Assembly (NCBI GenBank): GCA_023614405.1
Contig: CM042684.1
Location: 536,842,682 to 536,906,681, forward strand
Source of the DNA: Avena insularis
Taxonomy: Eukaryota; Streptophyta; Magnoliopsida; Poales; Poaceae
Length of the DNA stretch: 64,000 nt
Reading direction: 5' to 3'
Within the stretch, counting starts at the first letter, position 1. Each line of letters starts with the position of its first letter. Of this stretch, positions 34,059 through 45,906 are shown piece after piece. The notes beneath the pieces were generated by a model. That model ran no database searches, was not told the DNA's origin, and saw only the letters and a program-made list of their open reading frames with translations. A program made the position numbers and the translations under genes.

Positions 34059-36212
34059 GCTTATTGCTTGTCCTCAAGCAATTCAGTTGAAAACTAAGTG
34101 CGATAAAAGAACTTTCACGAACACATTGCTTCATATGATGTAAATATTCTCAGCACAGGAGTAGATGCCTAGACAATTCCTAATAAGAAGTATGCAACTA
34201 AGTCTACTCAATATTCATTGCAAGCTATGAAGAGAAACCAACTCAAGAATAATAAGTAGCCTGAAACATAAACATAGGCAACATTGCAATGCTCATAATA
34301 AGGTATGATAGAGTGGTATCTTGCTTGCCTTTGTTTGAAGAGCACAATATAAATGCCAAGGCACCTCTGAAGTTCACATGAAGACTAGAGATAAAGATAT
34401 TAGAGATACAAGCATCAAAGTCATGACATAATTAACCATGTTTTGAGACAAACACAAGAATGAAAACTAAGCTCTCAAGGAGGTGCTCATAGAATAGGTG
34501 GTGACTCAACAAGGTGGTGAAAATGGTTTTGGAAAGTTTGAAAGGCTTCCAAATGCTGAAAGGAAGGTACTCATTATCTTTGAGCTCTCATTGCCCCTAT
34601 CATAAGCATCTTTATGTGGTTAAGGTGAAAGTGAGGTCCAGTTTGAATTATATGCTTGACAGACCATAGACTGGAAATCCCAAGTCCCTTGAGCGTGAGG
34701 GCCACTCCGCATACTACTCAACTTTGGGTCCAGGCAAGTTCTTGTCATTGTAAGTATTTGCATATCACGGGGTACCCCTTGCACATGGTACATGAGCTTT
34801 CCCATAACCAAAATGACAAGGAAAGCAGACAATGAGCATCTCAGCAATCTTTTTATTTACTATATGCATAGTTTTTTATTGAGGATGCTTCATAGATTAC
34901 TCACTATGGTGATGCTGCAAGTTTCCACCATGATTAGGCATGGCTTAGTCTAGCGGCCCAAGCGTTTCTCTAACACAGAATACAAACTCCATGGACTCAC
35001 AAGTCCCCCTTTCATTTCACACCGTTGGCATCCGCAAACAAAAGAGCAAAGTATCAACTAGTTATGAATATATCTAAAAGGTGTTGAAAGCGTTCCCCGT
35101 GACAGCACGGTTCTGCTGACTCCCAGCATATAATTTGCAAGCATATCACTTTCATGGACTAGTAATGGTTCAGGATTATTAAGTGCACAAAATAAAGTGT
35201 GCCATCAAGTTTGTGAGAGCTTTACTAACTAACTTTCTCAACACAGAAAAACATTTTATTTTGAAAGAAAACACGGCATATAGAATATGCACTGAAATAT
35301 AAAATGATGCTAATAGGTAGGTATGGTGGACACAGCTGGCAATATTGGTTTTGGGGAGTTGGAAGCACAGGTAAAGCACATACTCAGTGCAAGTGAACGC
35401 TAGCAATAGAAAGGGAGCGACAAACGAGAGAGCAATAGCTGTCATAACCATGCTTGCAACAAAACCGGACTAATTATGGCATGAAAGTGATACAAGAACT
35501 CTGAGGCAAAATAAATCATCGAGGCTTACTAACTATTGATTAGACATATGCATGCGTGAGCATGTGCCAAGTCGATTCACATGAACAGTCAGAGGAGGAT
35601 ACCAAAGTATCATACTAAAGTATGAATAAAACAATGCAAGCAAACATTCATATGACATGCTACAAACTATTAGCAAGCTAGAGCTAATCATAGACAAGCA
35701 AGAACTACTAAGCATCCATAATGACATACACCATACACAAACAGGCTAAGCCTGCTCACAATGATGAGTATATGTACAAAAATGAAACAAATAGAGTCCG
35801 TTACCAGCCTCTTACCACTCCTCGAGTTGTCTTAATCTTCATTATTGCTCTTCACTTGTGTGACTTGAATGATAACATGAAACCAAAATCCACTGAGAGC
35901 GGATGATCCCTACAAAGAACTCACAAAACCGAAGAAGAACCACAAATATTTTTGGTGTTTTCGATTTTTTAGAAACAAGCAAACAAAGAAAAACAAACCA
36001 AAAAAGAAGCAAACAAAGCAAAATATTTTTGGATTTTTTTTTTCTTTTAAGGCAAACAAAAGCAAAGAAACAAACCAAGTGAAACAACGAAAATATTTTT
36101 GGTATTTTGGTGTTTTTGAGAAAGAGGCAACAAGAACCAAAAAGAAAGCGAAACAATGGATATACAAAGAACCGACCGAACATGATATATATATGAGTGT
36201 GATGTCGGTATA
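34059..36212 (-). other. W 3' noncoding region between two polypurine-like tracts
   Basis: About 2.1 kb with no convincing ORF between the env-like ORF and the 3' LTR. Long 3' regions like this are usual in Athila elements. A hydrophobic minus-strand frame at 35910-36167 is a by-product of A-rich repeats. Confidence 0.65.
35936..36135. repeat. AT-rich imperfect tandem repeat
   Basis: Three units of roughly 75-90 bp, each with AAATATTTTTGG followed by T runs and an AAGCAAACAAAG-type purine tail. Confidence 0.65.
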
Positions 36213-36230
36213 CCTCCCCCAAGCTTAGGC
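36213..36230 (-). other. Second polypurine-like tract of W
   Basis: The minus strand reads GCCTAAGCTTGGGGGAGG just after the env-like stop. It shares the AAGCTTGGGGG core with the tract next to the LTR. Confidence 0.6.
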
Positions 36231-36248
36231 TTTTGGCCTAAGTGGGGC

Positions 36249-37388
36249 TCAATAGCGTGGGTAGTAACCCCAAGCTGGTGGGTCATCATAGGAATGATCA
36301 TAGTCAGGCGCTTGTGTAGAAGAAGATGACGCGCCCCAATCAAATGAGGGCTGCTGGTATGAAGACTCTCCCAAGTTGGAGGGCTGAACCGAATTGTCTT
36401 CGGCATCCTCTTCAACATTCTCTTCTTGCTGGGAGAGTTCCCCCACATATGTGTCAACCTCCTCCTCCGTAAGCGATCGTCCTTGCCTGTTATCAAAATT
36501 AAACAAAGCAGGTATAGGCAAATAAACTATTTTCTTAGTCCTACCCTTTCTCCGTCCTTGTTGGGCAAAAGACAATTCATACGGTAGACTTATTATGTTA
36601 GCCCCCAAAGAAACAAAACCATGATGAACCATGGATTCAATATCAAGCCTCTCTATGGGAAAACAAAAATCCGAATAGTGAGGCTCTAAACCATGGAAAG
36701 CTAGCAACCTAGAAGAAATGAGACCTCCACAAATTCCACCCTTCTCATGGTTAGTGGTGAGACGGTGAGCTATCAGAGCACCCAGGCTATAAGATCTATT
36801 CCTATTTAGAGCAGCTGCAATAAAAGCTAGATCAAAAGAAGACAACTTCCTAGCAATCTTTCTAGCAAGAACACACTTGGTAATGAAATAGAAAAAGTAT
36901 CTAATAGCTGGGAGCTGAATGTTCTGAATTTTACCACTTTGCTTTGAGAATTCGAAACCTTGGAAAATCTCAGCATATAAATCAATAAGTGACTTGGGCC
37001 TTTCCTTGATCTTCTCACAAGATCCCCACTAAGGTACTCTAATGGCTGCACAGAAATCAGCAAGAGGCAGGTCGACAGATATATTATATATTTTGTAATG
37101 GACCATGGGGTTAGGAGTAGACCAAGTGAATCGGAAGTCCTGCACAAAATCCATGGTTAGTTTAACATATTGGAATGGTTCACCTTCAACAAATTGTTCC
37201 AACCCTGCATTTGTAACCATAGTTTGGAAATCTTGGAGAATCCCCGCAGTTCTCATAAATTCATGGCATGGATATATGGAAGGAAAAACTACCTCCTCGC
37301 GATGAACCTTCATTGGCTCATGCACCATCAAGTCATATTGGTTTAGTAGATAGTCACTCATCTTCCTTGCAAGGAGCAATCCCTCCAA
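36249..37388 (-). pseudogene. W env-like ORF (Athila type), one stop
   Basis: The minus-strand frame has 379 codons from MEGLLLARKM to a C-terminus rich in Tyr, Ser and Asp (PAWGYYPRY). It is interrupted by one TAG at 37029-37031; the next frame start at 36845 is in register. It sits between the protease and the 3' LTR, where Athila-group elements carry an envelope-like gene thought to be made from a spliced RNA. Motifs include SVDLPLADFCAAIRVP and a C-terminal acidic domain with VDTYVGELSQQEENVEED. I see no clear signal peptide or transmembrane helix, so an envelope function is assumed from position only. It matches the plant retrotransposon ORF seen after integrase in related elements. Confidence 0.6.
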
Positions 37389-38072
37389 AAATCAGCACTT
37401 TAGATGGGTTGAACAAGGAGATCGAAAATCGCGAGGAAGAATAGCAAGAACTCGAGCTTGAGAAAGTTTTCCGGTGTCTTTCGGGAGGGAGAAAGAAGGT
37501 GGCTTTGAGGAGGCAACCTGGAGGGGCCCAGGTGGTCCAGACCCTCCCATGCGCCACCTCCTGGCAGGTCGCGCCTACCATGGGTGCGGGGCCCTGGGGT
37601 GGCCCCCTGGGTCACTTCAGGTACCTCTCTGCCCCTTTTTTCGAGGAAAATTTATTTTGAATTTTCTGGGATTTTTCGGGAAACTTTATTTTTGGCCAAT
37701 TTTCAGGGTATGAAAATTGATTTTCTCGCAGAAACATTTTTTTTCCAGAAGAAGCGAAAGCAAACCAATAGCCAAACTATAGCAGCTCTAAGAAACTCTA
37801 ACAAGCAAACAACTAACAAAACTAAAGCTAAAGCAAAGACTAGGAAGGAGAAGAGTAAAACAAAGAAAGAATAACCATAGTGAAAACATTTTTTGTTCAT
37901 TAAAATCCTTTTGTTAACAAGGTTGATCAAGTCTTGTTACCAAAACAATCTTATATGAAGCAAAACTTTGTATTCCACCAAGTGATTATGTTACCTCAAG
38001 CTTGATAGCAATGGTACCAATCATAATAGTTTCAAAATTTTCTTGTGGAATGAGACAATATATTTCTCCAAC
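37389..38072 (-). other. W spacer between protease and env-like ORF
   Basis: 684 bp in which RT, RNase H and integrase should lie but do not. Near 37740 the minus strand has TTCTTCTGGAAAAAAAATG, and near 37510-37620 a GC-rich leader-like stretch (CCAGGGGGCCACCCCAGGG), which may belong to the env-like mRNA leader. The deletion junction is probably just after the protease stop at 38073. Confidence 0.6.
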
Positions 38073-38639
38073 CTAGATGCTCTCAATATTTTCAGTGGAA
38101 TTCAGGCAATAGCTTTTAGCAACCTTCTTGGGGAAATAGACAGTGTGCTCTTTGTCATTAATATTGAATGTTACTTTCCCTTGATTGCAATTGATGAAAG
38201 CACCTGTAGTATTAAGAAAAGGTCTCCCAAGAATAATAGACATATTATCATCTTCAGGCATTTCAAGCACAACAAAATCAGTTAAAACCATGAAATTATG
38301 AGCTACTTGAACAGGAACATCCTCACATATACCAACATGAATATTAGTTGACTTATCAGCCAATTGCAAAGATATATCAGTTGGTATTAACTTTTCTAGT
38401 TGGAGTCTCTCATAGAGAGAAAAAGGCATAACACTAACTCCAGCTCCCAGATCACATAAAGAAGATCTAACATAATTATTCTTAATAGAGCAAAGAATAG
38501 TTGGTATACCTGGATCACCAAGTTTCTTTGGAACCTTACCATTGAAGGAGTAATTATCAAGCAAAGTAGAAATCTCCTCATTAGGAATCTTCCTTTTATT
38601 AGAGACAATATCCTTCATGTACTTTGAATAAGGAGGCAA
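38073..38639 (-). pseudogene. W aspartic protease
   Basis: The minus-strand frame has 188 codons. It encodes PPYSKYMKDIVSNKRKIP, then the retropepsin core LCDLGAGVSVMPFSLYERL, in which Asp-Leu-Gly-Ala replaces the usual Asp-Thr-Gly-Ala, as is common in grass Athila elements. Next comes ILGRPFL, the second conserved patch (I-L-G-R-P), and a stop after NSTENIESI. Retropepsin cleaves the retrotransposon polyprotein. It is out of frame with gag by a small deletion between about 38640 and 38670 and is followed by no RT, so it is a remnant. The frame itself is intact. Confidence 0.8.
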
Positions 38640-38649
38640 CTTAATAGCA

Positions 38650-40664
38650 TCAACAAGGAATTTGCAATAATAAAGGTTTCATCCACTCACAAAACTTGTT
38701 GTAGTGTTCTTCCTCCTTTGACTTGTGTTTCTTACCTGGAAAAGGCATTGTTTTTTGCACCCAAGGTTCTCTCTCTTTCCCATGTATATTAGCAATAAAA
38801 TCTTCCTTAGTGTACCCAGTGTTCTTAGTGTGTTTCTTGGGTTGTTCCTCAACTTCTCCCTCAGGAGTATCATTTTTATCATTACCATTCTCAGTTTCAG
38901 CATCAGAGCCACATATACTATTAGGATCTACAGCAGGTTCAAGTGGTTCCTCAACTATCTTATGTTTATTTTTCTTTCTCTTACAAGGACTACCATTGTC
39001 TACTTGTTGGGAATCATGTTCTATTCTTTTAGGGTGTCCTACAGGATATAAAGGATCTTGAGTAGCCATACCACTCCTAGTTCTAATTCCATAAGCATGT
39101 TTATCTCCTGAAGCATTAACTAGCATATCCTTTTGTACCTTAGCAAGTTGATCAAGTTGGGTTTGAACCATATGAAAGTGTTTACAAAGCATTTTAATAT
39201 CATTAGAAGTTCCTTCCACAATATCTTTCAACTCATTGATAGCTCTAGAGTTTTCCAATAAATGATTCTGAACTTGTTTATTAAAATTACCTTGCTTAAC
39301 AATAAAAATGTCAAGTTCCTCTAAGCATTGATCAGGTGGCTTACTATAGGGAATATCACCTTCATCAAAGTGTTGGAGAGAGTATACCTCAATAGTAGAT
39401 GAGTGGGGAATTGGCTTACATAATTCTTCTATAGGAGGTAGATTCTTCACATCTTCAGCTCTAATACCTTTCTCCTTAAGACACTTTTTAGCTTCCTTCA
39501 TCACTTCATCATTTAATGCAATAATTCCTCTCTTCTTTGGTGTTGGTGTTGGTGTTGCAATTGGTTCAGGAACATCTGGTTCAGGAGTAATAGGCTCAGG
39601 TGTATTCAGCTCAGTTGAAGTCCAATGATCATAATTCTTGCTTATTTTAGCCATTAATTCTTCAGCATCTGTAGGAGTTCTTTTCCTAAAAACACAATCA
39701 TTAGTTAGTCCATTATAATAAATATCAAGTAACTCATTCTTAGGTAATGGACATCTAGGATATGCATGAATCAAGGCACAAAACCTTGTCCATGACTCAG
39801 GAAATTTCTCTTCTTCTCCCTGTTTAAAATCAAAAAGTCTCTGCAAAGCAGCATGTCTAGCACTAGGAGGAAAATATTTATGGAAGAAAGAAGCAATCAA
39901 ACAATCAGGGCTATCAATGGAACCAGGAGGTAATCTATTAAAACAAGCCCTAGCTTCTCCTTTTAGTGAAAAGGGAAGATCTTAGTAACAAAGTACTTGC
40001 GCATCTTAAAATCATCAGAGAATAAAGCACTCATAGTAGAAAGCTCATTCATATGAGCCACATCACTCTCATTTTTAGTCCCACAGAAAGGTTCTTTCTC
40101 AACAATATCTAGATAAGATAAATCAAGAGAGAAATCTTTATCTTTAATGTTTATGGGAGAAGTAGCAAACTTAGGATCAGAGGAAAACTTAGGAATAATA
40201 GTAAGTCTAGCAAGGAGACTCTTAATAGCACTAGTACCATGTGTGTTTCGGCACTCTTCAACAAAATCATCAGTGAGCTCAATGTAACCATCATTAATAT
40301 CATAACTTTCACTAGCCTCAGGTGAGCTAACAGGTGTAACAGTGTCTTCACTTGGAGTTTTGGTATTTCCTAGACTAGCCATAGTAGCATTTAGAAAAGG
40401 ACCTAATGAACCAGTCGCATCAAGCACAGTAGAAGTAACATCATGAGTATCAAAAGCAGTTTCAGATTTAGCAGTAGTAGCAGTGTGTGTAGCATGAGCA
40501 TGTGGTGGTGGTGTGACAAGCTTACTTATAACAGACGGTGAATCAAGAGCAGCTGAGGTGTTTAGGACTGTACCTATTATTGTAGTGGATGGTAAAATAG
40601 GGAACTTTCCATCACGAGTCTTCCCCATGATGAAAGGAGTAGCAGTGAACAATAATAGATCCAA
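38650..40664 (-). pseudogene. W gag (Athila lineage), frameshifted
   Basis: Two minus-strand frames make up gag. The N-terminal part (40664-39963) contains MGKTRDGKFPILPS and an acidic linker and ends in FPFH. The second (39900-38650, opening at about 39985) has GEARACFNRLPPGSID, CLIASFFHKYFPPSARHAAL and PESWTRFCALIHAYP, the capsid signature of Athila gag. A Pro/Thr repeat (TPEPITPEPDVPEP), a coiled region and a basic tail with KRKKNKHK follow. A missing T in a T run near 39980 causes the frameshift. Gag forms the virus-like particle. There is no zinc knuckle, as is normal for this lineage. Confidence 0.85.
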
Positions 40665-40689
40665 GTGAACTTACAAATAAAGTTATGCT

Positions 40690-40706
40690 CCCCGTTAACG
40701 GCGCCA
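40690..40706 (-). other. W primer-binding site
   Basis: The minus strand reads TGGCGCCGTTAACGGGG, close to the tRNA-Asp site TGGCGCCGTTGCCGGGG used by Athila elements. It lies 11 bases from the LTR end. Confidence 0.8.
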
Positions 40707-40717
40707 GAAAATAGACT

Positions 40718-41363
40718 TGATGACCCACAAGTGTAGGGGATCGCAACAGTCTTCGCGGGTAGTATTACCCAATTTATTGATTCGACACAAGGGGAGACAA
40801 AGAATAATTGCAAGCCTTAACAACTGATTTGTCAGCTCAGCTGCACCTGGAAATAGTTCTTGCTCATAGAACTTTATCAGTAGCAACGGTTTGGTAGTAG
40901 AAACACCAAAGCAACAACAGCAGTAACAGCAACAATGAATAGTAGCAATAGTAAGAGTAACGGTAACAGTAGGATTCGAGTGCGGTAGGCATAGGGATGG
41001 ATGGACGGGCGTTGCATGGACGAGTATAAACATGTAACTTCAAGATCTAGGGCATTGAAGATAAGTAATAACAAGCATCCAAGTACTAAACAATCCTAGG
41101 CATGTGCTCTCTATATAGTCATACATGCTCGCAATGAGAACTTGCACAGCATCTTCTGTCCAGCCAGCCCGTGGCAGCGGGGCCTCTAGGGAACTACTGG
41201 AAATTAAGGTGCTCCTTTTAATAGAGAATCGGAGCAAATCATTAACACTCTGTGAACACCTGTGATCCTCACACCACCGCCACCCCCTCCGGTTGTCCCA
41301 ATTATTGTCACTTTGGGCCCTTTGGATCCGGACAATGATATGTGTACACAACTTGCAGATAAG
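40718..41363 (-). repeat. W 5' LTR, 3' part only
   Basis: Homologous to 27945-28400 plus 33109-33300. The rest of this LTR has been displaced to the right by T2a and lies beyond the window. It contains an AGCAACAG-type trinucleotide-rich stretch (40905-40975) that differs in length from the other LTR. Confidence 0.85.
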
Positions 41364-44300
41364 TGTAAGGTTCCCAACCTTTAATAAGGTAGGGATCCCT
41401 ATGATTGCAATGATAGTCCCTGGATCAATAGCTAGCATCCACAGTTAAGATGTAATATCAAGAAACAAAGGTCATAATACAACTTTATAACCAGGAATAA
41501 AATAATTTATTACATCTTACATAGCTCATTTGGCCATCCCATTACAATGCAGCAGAATATAACAATAGCATGGGGTCCTTCATCTTCAAAGTGCCACAGG
41601 CAGTCATGTTGGTTGTAGACTTGTAATCCTAATCAATAAACTTCACTAACATCAAACAAACCTACAACATAATAAGTTACAGCCACAAGGGTCAATACAT
41701 TTGAATTGTATTGGCAAGTGATACTATGGTAATATTTTGGAGTCTATCATCTATATGCATTTGGCTAAGTGGAGCTTAGGATTGCTTTGCTCAAAATAGA
41801 TTTTCCTTATCATTTGAAAACACTAAGTTTTTGCTTGACAAAATCTTTCCCAAGGCATCTCCCAATAGAAATTGGTGATCCTTCAACCCTTGTTCAACCA
41901 CAAGTTTTAACTTAGAAATTGGGATGAGGAGATTCTTGATAGCTTCCATGTCTTGATGCTCAAATTGTCCTTTACCAGGGACATGGCTAAGTACTTAGAT
42001 TTTACACTCTGCAGAGGTGGTGCACTTTCCCCACAAGACTTGGTTTCACCAAGACAAGATCTTTCAGAAGCCTTCCCTTAGACCAGAATGGACGCGCTCC
42101 AACCTATCATTCACCTACCACCAACTGTCCATTTGGCTAGGTTATTGCAACCTATATGATCCAGGCAGAGCTCATAATGCCAAGTGGCTGCACTTGAAGC
42201 TTCTCAACATTTGACATCTCAAATCTCTTTGTTCCTGGGTGGCCATCCACAAGTGAGATACCAAGTTTTCCCCAGCATACTGGACTTGGTGATGCCCAAG
42301 TTTTCCCCAGCATACTGGACTTGCATAACCACTCAACATAAACCATTCTTTCCATTCCACCCAGGTGATTCATTCACTTAGTTGTTTTATTAAACAAAAC
42401 ACAAGTCCTTGACTTAGAAATATTCCATAGCATGAAATATAATCCACCCTTGTTTTCTACTAGCTAGGCTAAGCATGATAGTAGTAGGAATCTTAACTTT
42501 GGTAATTTCTACTAAGGTTTCATCTACTAGGATTTTCCATGGCATAGTTTACACTTAGCAAAATTCCATGCAAGTCCTACTTTAGAAATTTCACTAATGC
42601 ATAGTGAAAATAATGGGACAAAAGTATGAAGCATCACTTGCCTTTTTGGTAGAGAATATAAGTTCATGATCTTTGCAATATTCACACTCTTCAAATCACT
42701 ACAATTCAATCAAGCAAGCAATATTTCAATCTACCATTCAAGCAACATTACATAAAATAATAGAAACAAAACAATGCATGCAAGCATGCCAAACTTTGTT
42801 TTATTTACAAAAGTGGTTTATAATAGGTTATAAACATTCTACAACACCTATTGGTCATTTTATAAAGTGGCAAAACCATTTGTAAAAGATTTTACTCTAA
42901 AAACCATTTTTAGACCAAATCAATATTTTATGTAATTGAAAATGTCTTTAGCAAAGCAATAATCTTTATAAGGTTCACCAAATACATTTTTAAATCATAA
43001 AACTTGGTGTTTGGGTCAGAGAGTTTAAATCAAAACATTTCCCAAAGGTTTTCCTCCAAAAATCATTTTTAATAAATAAACTTTATTTTTATTTGACTAG
43101 AAATGCTTTAAATCAAAGATTTACTCTTTAGCTTTACCAAATACATTTTTGAAACCACAAATTGATTTCTATGCTCAGTAGGTTCAAAACAATCCATTTG
43201 CCAAAGATTATATCACTAAAATAATTTTAGAATGAATTTTATATTCCAAACATGCCTACACAAGTTTCTGCACAAACAATCATTTTATCAGACGCAAATC
43301 ACTAAACAAAGGGAATGGTCAGAAATTACTTGTCTTGCTGATTCCATTGATATAAAATTTGCAAAATTTGGACGTGTGGTTTGAAAGTTATGGATTTTTA
43401 AAATTGGAACATCTAATAGAACAAAATTTCTGTTTTAAAACAAACCCTGGACATGCGGCGCTTTCCTACTGGCGTGTCTGATGATCAGCAGATATGGGCC
43501 GTTAGATCTAGTTACATCGCACGGCTTAGTTCGCAGGATACCTCTTCGTTTAAGTTTCTATCGCGTGCGTTGGATCTAAATCCTACGATGCTCAGCACGC
43601 TAGCCATCGAGTGGCGGCACTGGCGGCGGCAGGTGGCGGCGCGCGCTCAGCTACTGGCCGGGCAGTGATATAGGAAGCAGCAGGGGTAGAGGAAAGGCTC
43701 ACCGGGTTTGCAGCTTGCTGCTGATGCTCAAGGTGCTTGCCGCTTGTCGAGGGGCGCATGGTAGCGTCGAGGATTACTTGCCGGAGATGCTGCTGTTGTC
43801 GGGTCACGCACAACTTCGTCGGAGGCGAGTCTCTAGAATGCAAGCGAGCAAAACAACGCATCAGGAAGATGCACACGGGTTCAAGGACCGCGGGAACACT
43901 CACCAGTGAGCAAGGGGCGCACGAGGTCGTCGGCTATGGCTCGCCGGAGTCGAGCTCATCATCGGTGGCGCTCGGACATGGACAGAGTCGAGGCTGCGGG
44001 GCACGCGCGGGTGAGTGTGAGGCACTGGCAGGTGCGCCTGGTTCTGGCAAACTAGATCGTGTGAAGTAGGATCAGTGGGGAGGTTCGTGCTCGTCGGAAT
44101 CGACCGGAAAGGTCGTCGGAGCCAGTGGTGGCGCGAGCGAAAATTAACGCAGCCTGGTGGCGTAGAGGATCTGGCGAGTGAGGTGAAAGATAGAGGGGGC
44201 GAAGGCGCTTTAGTACGCGTGATTGCGGGGCCGTTTCATGGCGTGGTTAACGCGTATTCACGCCGGCATTCAAACGGCTGCAACAGCCGGCGAGGCGTGG

Positions 44301-45738
44301 TCAGCGGGGCGGGTGAAGGAGACGCTGAGGTGGCGATGGGGTCCGTTGGTCAGTGAAAGGAAGAGAGAGGAGGTGGGGTCCAGTGATCAGTGACTGAGTG
44401 GGTTTTGTCTATGGTGAGAAAACGTTTCGGGGGAGAGAGGGAGAGGTGGGCTATTGGGCCTGGACTGGGCTTAGCTGGGCTGCTCCTTTTCATTTTTTTT
44501 GTTCAGATTGTTTTTCCTTTTCTAATTCTTTAATCTGTTTTGTTTTTGTTTAATTATTTCAAACATCAATTTGATTTCAAACCTCCAAAATTTGTGTAGG
44601 TTCAAATACCGATTAATAGTTCATTTTAGATTCAACACTAGAATATTTCTTTTATTCTTTTAGGGTCTTTTAATTATTTAAAAGTAGGCCCATGCATTTA
44701 AATTCAATTAATATCAAATATATTTTAAACCCTTATTTAATTTCAATGCTCACAAAACCTTTTCAGTAGGTTTATTTATTTAATAGGGTGTCAAATTATT
44801 CACCATGAATTATTTGGAAAATATTTAATATGATTTATAAATCATTTGAATTGGGTATTTGTTTTAATTCCAATGAAATTAAAGTTTTGTTTCCATAAAT
44901 TTTATTTGGAAGATTTCTTTGATCTTATTTAATTGAACCACTTTTATTCCACTTGGGTAAATTCCAAATATCATCTCCCATGATTTAATTAATCACTTCT
45001 AATAGGGATTTTGTCTTTATTCAAACGGAAATGAAATTTGGTTAATGCCACTTTATTTTTATTTCAGAAAATTCTTTATCAATTTATTTTATTTGGATTT
45101 TGGATTATATTCATTCCATTTGCTTATGGATTTGGCCAATTTCTTTCTTTATCTTTATAAAATCCATATCTTTTTATTTATAGATCCAAACTTGGTGATT
45201 CCAATTTGTAAAATCTTATTTAATATTTATTTATCCTTTTAAATATATTTAGGATTATTTGCTCACCATTTGGTATGGATTTATAGATAGATGCTTTATT
45301 AGCTTTGAAAATTTAATTTCCTTATCTTATTAAATTCATAAGATTTTATCCATGGCTCCAAATTAAGTGAATCCAATTCATATGGTTTTATAATATTTCT
45401 ATTTGTCATTCTTGATCATTTTGAAATGTTTGTTTGACAAATTTTTATATGGATCAAATCCATAGGTTTAGAGATAGCTTGGAAATGTTTTCTTCCATTA
45501 GGGTTTTAGGGTTTTGGTTTATTCTCCAAGTGTTTAAATTTCCAGATGCATTTATGAAGAATGCATTCCACTTGATTTGAATTTAGTTGGATTCAAACAT
45601 TAACCAAAGTTTGTTCAAGTTGGGATTTTAAGTTTCCATTTAGAACAAAAGTTTATTCTCACCCTAATTTTCAACAATTGTTTATTTTGTTTATTTATTT
45701 TTCACATTACAAAATTTGGAAAAATTTGGGATGTGACA
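41364..45738 (-). repeat. T2a 3' LTR
   Basis: 4375 bp on the minus strand, TGTCACATCCC at 45738 to AACCTTACA at 41364. Preceded (on its right) by a polypurine tract, which shows it is the 3' LTR of a minus-strand element. Inserted in the W 5' LTR after GCAGATAAG. The intact form of that site is at 33293-33305. Includes AT-rich and GC-rich segments like those of T2b. Confidence 0.85.
42262..42323. repeat. 35-bp partial tandem duplication in the T2a LTR
   Basis: CAAGTTTTCCCCAGCATACT repeats with a 35-bp period (42262 and 42297). Confidence 0.9.
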
Positions 45739-45754
45739 GGCTACCACCCTTAAA
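45739..45754 (-). other. T2a polypurine tract
   Basis: The minus strand reads TAAGGGTGGTAGCC just before TGTCACATCCC, comparable to the TTAAGGGGGTTAGATT before the T1 3' LTR. Confidence 0.75.
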
Positions 45755-45901
45755 ATAAATCTCGTCCCGAGATTTGGGGAAGATAGGGTTACAAGTTGGC
45801 TCAAAGCAACTAGGGTACCACCACCCTTAAATTTTCTTTCAACTAGATTACATCTTGGCTTGCTTGGAATCTTGTTGAAACTTCTCTGGGCAAACATCTG
45901 C

Positions 45902-45906
45902 ATAGT
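45902..45906 (+). repeat. T1 target-site duplication, left copy
   Basis: ATAGT directly before the T1 LTR. The matching copy is at 58703-58707. Confidence 0.95.

Larger units (their letters stand above)
27945..41363 (-). mobile_element. W: Athila-lineage Gypsy retrotransposon without reverse transcriptase or integrase
   Basis: Minus orientation. The 5' LTR is partial (40718-41363), with a tRNA-Asp-type primer site (40690-40706), gag (40664-38650), protease (38639-38073), an env-like ORF (37388-36249), a long 3' noncoding region, and the 3' LTR (34042-33109 plus 28400-27945) split by the solo LTR T2b. LTR termini are TGATACGTCC and GGGTCATCA. There is no room for RT, RNase H or integrase between protease and env-like ORF (only 684 bp of spacer). 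The 5' LTR is interrupted at 41363 by T2a. I would place it among the Sabrina/WHAM-like families, but only from memory. Confidence 0.8.

Noticed and set aside
35910..36167. Minus-strand frame coding a strongly hydrophobic, membrane-like protein
   Set aside because: It arises from A/T-rich imperfect repeats (Lys/Phe/Leu from A and T runs), has no homologous frame in context, and lies in the W 3' noncoding region.
43737..44356. Arg/Gly-rich plus-strand ORFs, and similar frames at 30211-30757 and 46896-47288
   Set aside because: They fall in the GC-rich leader part of LTRs on either strand. Their composition follows base content, and the frames are not kept between T2a and T2b.
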